A stretch of 64,000 nucleotides of DNA, taken from Mauremys mutica. Its lineage: Eukaryota; Chordata; Testudines; Geoemydidae. Shown here piece after piece: positions 55,435 through 64,000 of the stretch. The position numbers were made by a program, and so were the translations under genes. The number at the start of each line of letters is the position of its first letter. Positions within the stretch are counted from its first letter, which is position 1. A model generated the notes under the pieces. It was not told the DNA's origin. It did not search any database and was given only the letters and a program-made list of their open reading frames with translations. The stretch is from contig NC_059094.1 of the NCBI RefSeq assembly GCF_020497125.1, forward strand, positions 6,179,733 through 6,243,732, given 5' to 3'.

Positions 55435-58400
55435 ATGGCTAAGTACAAAAATTACCACACACCACATTATGGAGGCATTCAAGAGGGCTCAGGTATCTCT
55501 TTTCAAAGGCCTTGATTTCCACACCCAGCAATCACCATCTGCCCAGAACGGGCTCTGCTTGTCAAGGCATCAGTTTAGACTATCAGATTGGTCAAAGTCA
55601 AATTTCAGAATTTTCAACAACATCTTGTAAACTATTATTCTACACACTTGTCTCTTAGTGTGTGGGTGTGGGTGCACTCATATACATCGACAGCTGTTTT
55701 ACAAACACGACACCCAAAAGGACCAGTAGTCTCCTATGAGATTGTGGTGCTGCTCTCTGACCCAGTTTCTAAAGGTGTTCAGAATGATTAGCTCTACTCC
55801 TGTCTTTCTCTTTCCATCCCCAGGAGTTGGAGAATGACAATAATCTAATTTATGGAGGGCCATAAATTCCCATAAAATCCTGATGTACTTTAGAAACTAT
55901 ATACAGTATTTTACAAGAGTTACTGCATATACTGTGTGAATGCAGACACCTCTGGGGTGGAATAAGATAGCTATTTAGAAGCACTCAGTAATCCTACCTA
56001 ACCATTCAAAACAGGAAGTAAAGTTAATTACATCCAAATGAAATTACAGGGGGAATTTTGGGAGGAACAATGGAACAACTGGAATTTGGCCAGAACACAC
56101 ATGTTTCCCTATTCTTGAAAAAAAAAAAAAGCCATGGAATTTTTAATGGCCACAGAGAGATGAGGCCCTTGATGTTAATATCCTGTCAGCAGCACATCAC
56201 CCCCTGACACCATGATGGAACAATGGTTCTAAAGTGACTCCGTAGGAAGAGCATCTCCTAGTGAGTTACCAAGATCACTTTCCTGCAGCTCCTAAAGTTT
56301 TCTTTGGAGGTTTCTCATCCAAATACTATATCTCAACAATCCTGCCAACCCCTGCTAGTCTGAGTTTACTGAAACCCCAAGACTGGAAATGAACAGGGTC
56401 TCTCACATGGTAGCGCTTCACATGACAAGCTGTGCAAACAAGCTGGCTACAACAAAATAAATAAATAAACCCACTGTGTTTGCTTCTAGCCGAGAGGATT
56501 CCTGCCCCCTTAAGTGGAAACAAAATCTTGAAAAGAATCTATTAAATAGCAGGGCTGCAGCTTCGGTTCACTGACGGTCGTGCTCCTAGAGTAAAACCAG
56601 AAACAGACTCTTATCTTTGCAGAAACAATGCCCCATCACTAACTGATCTGAGGTTTATTGGTCTGCTAGGGGAGTATGCCAGAGTTGTTAAAATACAAGT
56701 TACATTTTCTCTGCAAAGTATGAACTTGGATGGTGAAAAGTTCACGTTAGGACAGAGTTGCCATTTCGGGAAAGGGAGGGAAGGGAAGGGGAGGGGGAGG
56801 GAGAGAGAGGTGCCTGCACACGCGTGCGTACATGCACACACACATTGCAGAAGCAATCCTCGGAATCTCCAGGGGCAGACTAGCCAAACAGTCAGCAGCA
56901 GCACAGGTAAAGGGCTGGCGGAAGAGAACTTAATGACAGTTCAGACATGTGGTGAATGACTCAGAGGAAGAAACAGAGCTTGTAGGAATATTCTCGGATC
57001 GACACAGTCACTGAGCCAACAATTTGTTTTAATCATACCGCATGCACGTTATTTACCCATGTCCATGAATTCCTAATTAAAGTAATTAGTTGGGGGAGAT
57101 ATATCCATAACAATTCTGTTTTTAGGGGACTCACTAGGGTGTTCCTATGAAACGCCAGGTGTCATGCACTGAACGCTCTTGGCTTTTACAATTAATCAAT
57201 GGCAAACTTCTTGCAGACCATTTCCTGAATACCTGGTCAAAAATGAATGCCATTTCTAAAATCCTCTATCACATAGGACAAAATCCCGACTGTTCACAAA
57301 ACTACACAAAACTACCTAAAGACATTAAGATCTAGCTCCAGATTCCCAGGCTAAGAGCTAAATTTTGCCCTCAGAGGTTCATAGCACCGAAGTCAACAGG
57401 AGATCATACATAAGATGCGGGCAGAATCTGACCCCAAAAGAGCCCTCTGCAGTCACTGCTGCAATTCCAGTCTTGCAGTTCTGTGAAACACAGCAGAAAA
57501 CTGAGTGCATGAACAAGACACGCAGCCAGGTACTGCATGAGGTTGCTGTACAGCATCTGCAGAACAATGTCACAATAACCCGCCAAAATCTATGAAGGCT
57601 CATAGCAAAGGACAACCCCATGAAGATAAGAAAATCCTAACACTGACTGGATCCAAATATTATTTGGCAGGGTATAAGGAGAACTGCCAGTGACCAGGCT
57701 TTGTGTAGGAGAGAGGACATTCAAATTCGGTTATGGTCAGGGATTTGCTTGTGAAAATGAGGGATGGGTCAAATCCCTCTTTTTTTACATCAGATGGAAC
57801 ATCAATTAGTAGCTCTGGGTATTCACCAGAGACAGAGTATGAATACCAGACATGAGAACAGAACAGGGCCTTTTCATACCAACTCAACATAGCCGTGAGA
57901 GGTGGCACAACGCTGGTACTAGCAGGATGAGGCTTCCCAGAGAGCAACATGCCCATTTTTCCTGAATGCAATGGTCAGGACCTCTGCTAGGGGTAAATGC
58001 CCCCAAACAGCAGCATGTCAATCTTATTCTTAGCCAACAGACAAGGCATTTTACTTCTACCCACACTGGCCTCCTCTGTTCCATGAGCAAAATATGGCTC
58101 CATTCAGCGAAAACGAAGTTGCTGTCAATCGACGATGAATTCAGGCCACAGCCAAAGCTAATTAAAAAAGAACGCACAGCAGTGTGGATGTCTAGCGTGG
58201 CACAGATAGGGTTACACTCTTGATGTATGCTGATTGACACTGCTAAGGTTACTTCAGGCTCACAGATCTCACCCATCACGCCATGCAGAGCAGTGAGCTC
58301 AGCCCACCCAGGGAATACACAGACTCACACACAGACACACAGACACAGCATACAGCAGCACAGCCCAACAGGCTGTCTCAACAGCAACCTGACACCTTTC

Positions 58401-59595
58401 ATAAGGAAAGCGCAGCAAAATGGAATCTCGCTGTGCTGTTCTCCAACTGCAGCAATAGTCAAAAATACTACACCACCACACACGCATACACAGACACATG
58501 CAGAATGCAAAATCCCAGTGCCTACCTTTGCTGTCTGACGGCAGGCAGATTCTGTACTGGTTTGGCTTGGTGATTGTTCCCTTCTTTATGAAGTGTTCTG
58601 ATCAACCAATGCTATTTGCATTCTTTCATTAGCACCTGTTTCAAGCAAGGAAGGGAAAAGCTCATTATGAGATCAGCTTCCTTTTAAAATAAAAATAAGA
58701 TTAGTAGATCGACGGTGCCGAATAATAACAACGGCAATAATAAAACATGTAGATTAAAGCCCCAAACTAGGCAGTTTAATAATGGGAGATCCTGCAGGTT
58801 GTGAGCATGCTCCAGCCGGAACAAATCCTTCCTCTGTTATTCCTCTGAATAAAAATAAACCATGGTCAAGAAACCCAAACGGAAGCTTCCTCCTAGAATC
58901 CCTGCTGCTGAAAAATCTGTAATAAATTCAGCCTGAAGATGCAGAATCGAATCAGCAGCTGTTTTCTGGATCCAAAGCCAGCCAAAGCCTCTCTTGTCTT
59001 TTCCCACTATGAGTCTAGGCCTTTTTGAAAAGGGTTTTAACCTTTTAAAGATACAGTACACCAATTATCACTTCAGGAGAGCTGTCACTCAGTGCTCAAA
59101 AAACCCTGTCCACACAGCCCAAAAAGAGGGATCGGGCATCGTTTGGGCTAATGGTCTTTCTGAATAAATGTTATTATTATCAACACAGACTTTAAGAGTG
59201 TAATCTTTGCATTAGGTAATAAAAATAAACTGATAAACTTGCCACTCAGCTACACAGTCACCACAAAACTAAATAGCCGTGAGTTACAAGACACACTGAC
59301 TTCTCAATATACAGCCTCCAATTATGGATATGATTTGTACTGCTATTGAATCTTTGGCCGAAATAGTTACTGAAGCAGCTGCTCTCCCCACTTGCCATGA
59401 CAGGGTTAAGTAAAGGCAGAGAACAGCCCCTGTCAAGTACTTACCATCATCACAACTAAGGACGAGGGCTGAAAGTTTGAAATGGGCAGTTTCGGGCATG
59501 CAATAAAGCCATTCTGCCCAAACACCACGAGAAATGCCCAGCCCCCGCCCCCCACTCCCCCACATTTCACTGGCTCAGACCATCCCATCCCTGGG
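55435..59595. other. No gene seen; purine and CA-rich tracts
   Basis: A G/A tract lies at 56765-56812 and a CA-rich stretch at 58320-58350. No protein domain or transposon end was recognised. If the CpG island downstream is a minus-strand promoter, this would be its first intron. Confidence 0.35.
56765..56812 (+). repeat. G/A-rich tract with G-runs
   Basis: Repeated GGGAAGGG, GGGGAGGGGG and GAGAGAG units on plus; several G-runs of three or more could form a G-quadruplex. Confidence 0.8.
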
Positions 59596-59599
59596 ACGC

Positions 59600-60655
59600 T
59601 TCCATACCTCGTTTCTAAAGGCAGGCGGCGAGGAGGCAGCTAGACCGCTCCGGAGCACATTTCCTGGTTCTTTTTAGCAAACAAGAACCCCCCAAGCACC
59701 GCCCCAGCCCCCGGATCTCAGAGCCCGAGCCAAGCCGGGGCGCCCCAGCCTACGCCTAGGGCAGCAATCGCAGCCCTCCATTGCCGAGACACATGCCCCG
59801 TGCGTCCAGCCAGCCGCCCCGCGCGTCTCCCCTGCGGACACGCATTAGCCAGCCCACCTGCGGGGCAGCCGGAGCAGCCTCCTGGGCGGCTCTCCCTCTC
59901 CCCGGGGTGCTGTCACTTAGCACCCACCACGCGTCTGTTCGCGGTATAGTCCTGAGTCTGCAGAGCCTGTCGGACAAACCATGGCAATCAAGCGGTGCTC
60001 TCCCCCCAGCCACTTTCCCTTCCTCCTCCTCCCCCCCTCCCCCTCCCCCTCCCCCGGCTCTTCAGCAGAAAATTATCATATTTCATGTGTCGTTGCTCCG
60101 GCGCGCTGCCGGCTCTCGCCAATGGGCCGGGCCCGCGCAGCCGGAAATGTCAGCAGCCGGAGCGCCCCGGGGCTGGCTCCGCAGAGCGCAGGCTCGCCGC
60201 GGCCGGAGGGCAGCGGGACCCGCCGGGGAGCGGGCCCCGGGGAGACGCGGCCGCACAACCTGCCCTGGCAGGAGCGGAGGCTTTGACACTAACCCCGCGG
60301 GCGGGAGCCTCCGAGAGGCGGGGGGGGGTCCCGGGCTCTCCTCGGCTCGGGAGCGAGCGGGCTTTGCCGGGCAGCGGCGTTGGGGCTCGCGGTCCCTCCA
60401 GCCCGGGGGCTACCAGCCGGGGCCGGAGAGCTCCCCCGGCCATTTCCAGAGCTGCGCAGGGGTCGGAGAACGGCGAAACGCGGCGCGTTCTGGAGACGCT
60501 TCTGCTTCCATCGCCTGCGCCCCGGAGAGCTGCGCCGCCGAGCCCCTCGCTGCTTATCGGCGGAGATTTTCTGTATGAAAACGGGAATCTTTGTTTCTTA
60601 AGAGAGCCAGTGGTTCCAGCTGCAGTTCCGCGGCCCCCCGCCCTGAAGTCATAAC
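59600..60655. promoter_or_regulatory. CpG island, probable promoter or first exon of an unidentified gene
   Basis: About 1 kb is strongly GC-rich with frequent CpG, unlike the AT-rich DNA on both sides. It holds a CCAAT box (60119-60123) next to GGGCCGGGC, an ETS-like CCGGAAAT (60141-60148), and a C-rich CT tract at 60015-60055. This is the make-up of a TATA-less vertebrate promoter. Direction is undecided. Long open frames in this island (265 and 219 codons on plus, others on minus) are expected from GC content and show no recognisable domain. An ATG at 59981 in good context exists, but I cannot support a protein. Confidence 0.75.
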
Positions 60656-60659
60656 AGAG

Positions 60660-61200
60660 CTGGCCAAATAATTCGCAATTAATAATGTATATGTTTAATT
60701 TAAATCACTTTAACTCACAAACAGAACATTTTCTAAGGAATCCATTATCTGAAATTACTTGTTAATTTCTTCTGCAGATAATGCCTGACCTGTGTGTTCC
60801 GCTTTCGTAACTGGACAGTTTACATAAAGTAACCACCATAGCAAAAAATGTTGACTTTTACAATCAGACATACAATTCAAAAATTGTTTGGGGCAAATAC
60901 CCAAGTTTAAAATTCACTTTCAGTAAGTGAGTCTGGATCTAGGCATCTATGCCGCACTCATGACCATGGTATCTGAGAGCTTTACAGAAATAGATGGATC
61001 CCCATATTTCCCCCCTAAAGTGGGGATATTCATAGTCATTTTTGTGTTTATGAAGTGTGAGTCCTGAAAGTTCAGATTAAACAAACCAAGAAATACAGTA
61101 ACACTGAAATTTGATTTTTTCCCCCACAATTCTCTCAGCTCTAAGATACCATCCTCTGATTGTGGCATTAGGAACTAGTTGAAAATATATCATTAACAGG
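60660..61200. other. No gene seen; AT-rich island flank
   Basis: Composition changes abruptly to AT-rich after 60655, with words such as 'taattcgcaattaataatgt'. No repeat was recognised; it could be conserved non-coding sequence. Confidence 0.35.
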
Positions 61201-61204
61201 GGCC

Positions 61205-61400
61205 TGTTAATAATACTTTGCACTTAACTTATGTAGGCCACATCACGTGAGGTGGGTAAACATTATCATCATCATTCTACACATGGGAAAACTGAGAGCC
61301 AGGGTCATTAAGTGACTTGCCTGTGGTCACACAGCATGCATGCAGCTGAGCTGGGAAGCAAGCCTGAACTCCTGCCTTCACTAGACCGTTCTGCCTCCCA
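61205..61400 (-). repeat. MIR/CORE-SINE-like remnant
   Basis: On plus: 'catgggaaaactgagagcca', 'aagtgacttgcctgtggtca' and 'cacacagcatgcatgcagct', then a head-like end at about 61395. The antisense MIR order is nearly complete. Confidence 0.7.
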
Positions 61401-62227
61401 TCATGTGAGATATACACTTGGGAGACACAATGGTGGAAAATCAGAGGCAGATGAACTCTTAAGGAAACAGTTGTCTTCTTTGCATGCAAATGTGCCTTGT
61501 ACAAATAAACAAGGAAAGAAGGGGAACAATCCTGTGACATCCGCAGAATTGTACCTGGCAGGACATTTTTCAGAGTTTCTCATCGGGTTCTTTAAAGTAC
61601 AAATGAAAAAGGAGTAACAGAGCTATGTTAAACAGCTTTCTTTTTATTTCATCACAGCTTGCATGGGGATAAAAAAAAATCCTTGTCACAAAAAATAAAG
61701 AGGATTTAAATACAGTATTTACAATACAAATCAGCTTACGAAGCCCACAGTTCTGTGCGGACCATGTTAAAATAAAGTAGTAAATTAACGACATATTGGG
61801 CAGAACATTACTGGACACATAATGGATCCAAACATTAATGAACTGTAGTTTCCCTTGCACTGGGACATAAGTGTAGAGAATAGAAACCAAGGCCATCTTA
61901 AGAACAGCCCTTCACGCCAGTGTTCTTGTCAGCCCAGAGAGCAGTGACTGTGCTCCTCTGAGGGGAACTCGGCAGACACCATTTCCAACAAAGTTCAGTG
62001 CCCTCTGTCTCCCTTTGGCACAGCAAACACTCATCGCCACTGTGTGTCACTGCAGGCACTGAAACTAATGTGGTGAGAGGGAAGAAAGTGAGATAATCAG
62101 GCTTTTCAACAAAAACACTCTCCAGTCCCCCAATCCTCTGTACACTGGTTGATGCATTTCTTCCCCTTCCAGACTTCAATAAGAAGCCACAAAAAGGTCA
62201 TTTCATCACCTAGACAGCTCCTGGAAG

Positions 62228-62400
62228 CCAAGTGTGGGCTAGTGGTTAGAGCAGCAGCACTGGTACACTTGGTGACGGGGCAAACGACTTTGCTGTCTGT
62301 GCATCATTTGCCCCATCTGTAAAGCAGGAAAAACAACTACCACCTCAAGGCAGTATTGTGGGGTTTCGTTTAGTCCATGTTCAGGCCCCTAATGAAGTGA
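62228..62400 (+). repeat. MIR/CORE-SINE-like remnant with tRNA-like head
   Basis: 'ggctagtggttagagcagca' resembles the box-A part of the tRNA-derived head, followed by 'tttgccccatctgtaaagca' in MIR order. It is not a functional tRNA: no cloverleaf can be completed. Confidence 0.6.
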
Positions 62401-63019
62401 CCTAATTTGCAAAAGTGTTAATCACAAGCAACTTCCGTAGGAGTTTTTGGGTGCACAGTACTCAGATCACTTAATAAGGCACCTCAGTGTGGTGTTTGGA
62501 GCCTAGCTTTAAGCACCTATTGTTTAAAATCTTCAGCTTAATCATGGGGAGTTTATCCTGTGGGGCAGCTCATACTCAAGTCCAAATCACACTCCCAGGC
62601 ATCTATCCCCTGGTCCCATTCACTCCAAAAGGAGTTGGCTGAACGGGGGGCTGCCATCTCCAGCCATGTTTCTCAGCTCACCTGTTCCCTTCTGTCTGAT
62701 GTATCCTTCTAGAGTGTGTTCTGTGCCAATCTATGGAGGAACTTAGTCCCATTCAGAGACCCTTCCTGCCCAAGCCAGCCCCCTACTCCACAGTGAATAG
62801 GCTTGTTTATTTTGGCTACTGTCTGTTTTAAAGTTGAGGTGTCATGGTTGCTAGACTTTTCCTGCAAGATTCGTTTGTTTGTTTTTCCAGGAGGAGACAA
62901 GCTCCAGGGGACCAGGGAGACAGAGCTGAAATTAAGAGCAAAAGTTGACAATGTGAGTCCTTGTTCCCAAAAAAGGCAAGGCACATATCACACTGAAGAT
63001 GGCTAAAAACATATAAACA

Positions 63020-63321
63020 CAGTGCTGCCAACTCTCATGATTTTACCACAAGTCTCATGATGACATTTGGTGTTTTCCTGAAAGCTCTGGCTGCTGAAAT
63101 GACGTGAATACATGAAAATCTTGGCTCGCCTTAAAAAAAAAAAAGTCTAGCCCTTATGGTGGGAAAAGCTTGAAAGCATGACCCAAGTGTGTCCTACAGG
63201 CTCAGAAACCAGAATACAAAGAAAATTTATCATTTTTTAAAATTCTATCAATATTTAAGCCAATCTCATGATTTTTTTGAGGCCTGCCTCATGATTTCTA
63301 AATGTTTAAGGTTGGTGGCAG
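63020..63321. mobile_element. hAT-like MITE
   Basis: The left end CAGTGCTGCCAACTCTCATG and right end GTTTAAGGTTGGTGGCAG form imperfect inverse termini, with repeated 'tctcatgat' words inside. Flanks TATAAACA and CGTAAACA agree at 6/8. The exact ends may be off by a few bases. Confidence 0.6.
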
Positions 63322-63421
63322 CGTAAACATTTTACTCTTTCCTGTAAGCGGTTATTGTAGTTGCCAAAGGGGTGCTGTGCTGTCCCGAATGGAGTGCGAT
63401 TGGATGTGAGGTGTCCATGTG

Positions 63422-63557
63422 CCGGGGGCTAGAACAATTTATATAGTGGGGGTGCTGAGAGCCATTGAACCAAACTGTAAACCCTGGATATCATGGAAAC
63501 CACTTCAAGCCAGGGGATGCGGCAGCACCTCCCACACCCCGAGTTCCAGCACCTATG
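63422..63557. mobile_element. hAT-like MITE with perfect 8-bp TSD
   Basis: The element runs from CCGGGGGCTAGAAC to GTTCCAGCACCTATG, and TCCATGTG is duplicated exactly (63414-63421 and 63558-63565). It contains 'gctgagagccattgaaccaa'. Non-coding. Confidence 0.8.
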
Positions 63558-64000
63558 TCCATGTGACAATCTCTATCAAAAAGTGGTACACGCTGTGGAA
63601 ATGTTTGAGAAGCCCTGGATTTGACAGACAGGTTATATAGGCTGACATCCCTTCTATTGGAAGTAAGGCTGAGTAGTAAATACTAAACAACATTTCATGT
63701 ATATACAACTGTTCATAATGGAAGGGATAGAATGACAAGGAGTTTGGACTGTGAGTTAAGAAATGGACTGACTCTCAGATGTATACAGTGAAAAACACAT
63801 TAAAAATATGCCTGCCTTTTTAGGAAGATGCTTACTGAATACAAAAGAAACTTAGAGTTACCAGCTTTCTTGCTGTTCTTCCTACCACAACTCTGTCTAC
63901 ATTGCAACCTGTCTAGTCATGTGCTGCACCTGATTTCATGCTGCTTGCATTTTTCTAGCAGGATACCATGATTAAGCAAGCTGAGTTTGTTGCTTTTTTT

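Noticed and set aside
59781..60654. Open frames of 265 and 219 codons on plus in the CpG island
   Set aside because: They overlap in two frames, have no recognisable domain and are expected where GC content is high and stop codons are rare. No splice donor or conserved start supports either.
62228..62262. tRNA gene
   Set aside because: Only a box-A-like part is present, it is followed by a MIR body, and no cloverleaf can be drawn.

Overview
The window is vertebrate nuclear DNA, most probably from a turtle or tortoise. The evidence is the repeat mixture rather than any host gene: a CR1 ORF2 copy and a CR1/L3-like 3' half, a Penelope GIY-YIG fragment plus its short 3' tail, RTE-like and L2-like reverse-transcriptase remnants, a DIRS-like tyrosine-recombinase retrotransposon, a full-length PIF/Harbinger element with both of its genes, many hAT-type and Harbinger-type MITEs, and old MIR/CORE-SINE remnants. 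No intact protein-coding gene, rRNA, tRNA, bacterial operon or CRISPR array is visible. The window reads as intergenic or intronic DNA with one CpG island. Family names rest on recognised protein motifs, terminal repeats and target-site duplications (TSDs); no database was searched.

Layout. 0-9 kb: a palindrome cluster (363-415), an unclassified repeat (about 1.2-1.9 kb), a Penelope fragment (2.54-3.31 kb, minus), an RTE-type LINE remnant (4.2-5.3 kb, minus), and a locally duplicated A/B block tangled with a long-TIR MITE that was itself hit by a hAT element (5.8-7.5 kb). 9-24 kb: a candidate small exon with a start codon (9279-9359), a foldback MITE, a CR1/L3 3' half (12.15-13.1 kb), several hAT copies with recognisable 8-bp TSDs, and a Penelope tail (18.1 kb). 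24-26.6 kb: an L2-like LINE (minus) split by a CR1 (plus), which in turn carries a hAT MITE. 28.5-35 kb: a DIRS-like element (minus) split by a 4.84-kb Harbinger element with 3-bp TGA TSDs. 35-43 kb: unclassified repeats, overlapping inverted repeats (37.2 kb) and antisense CR1 ends. 43.4-45 kb: three MITEs in 1.6 kb, one with three hairpins. 45-59 kb: mostly unique sequence with MIR, hAT, CR1 and LTR-like pieces. 59.6-60.65 kb: a CpG island with CCAAT and ETS-like sites, probably a promoter or first exon of an unidentified gene. 60.7-64 kb: unique DNA, MIR remnants and two hAT-like MITEs.

None of the coding sequences seen looks able to make a working product. The CR1 has a nonsense codon, an internal deletion, a changed catalytic aspartate and a 3' frameshift. 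The Harbinger Myb-like gene has a premature stop and a frameshift, and its transposase is cut at both ends. The value of the window is its nesting record, which orders several insertions in time, and a few unusual structures: the hairpin MITE, an in-frame MITE inside an ORF, a MITE that appears to have copied neighbouring DNA, and overlapping inverted repeats.
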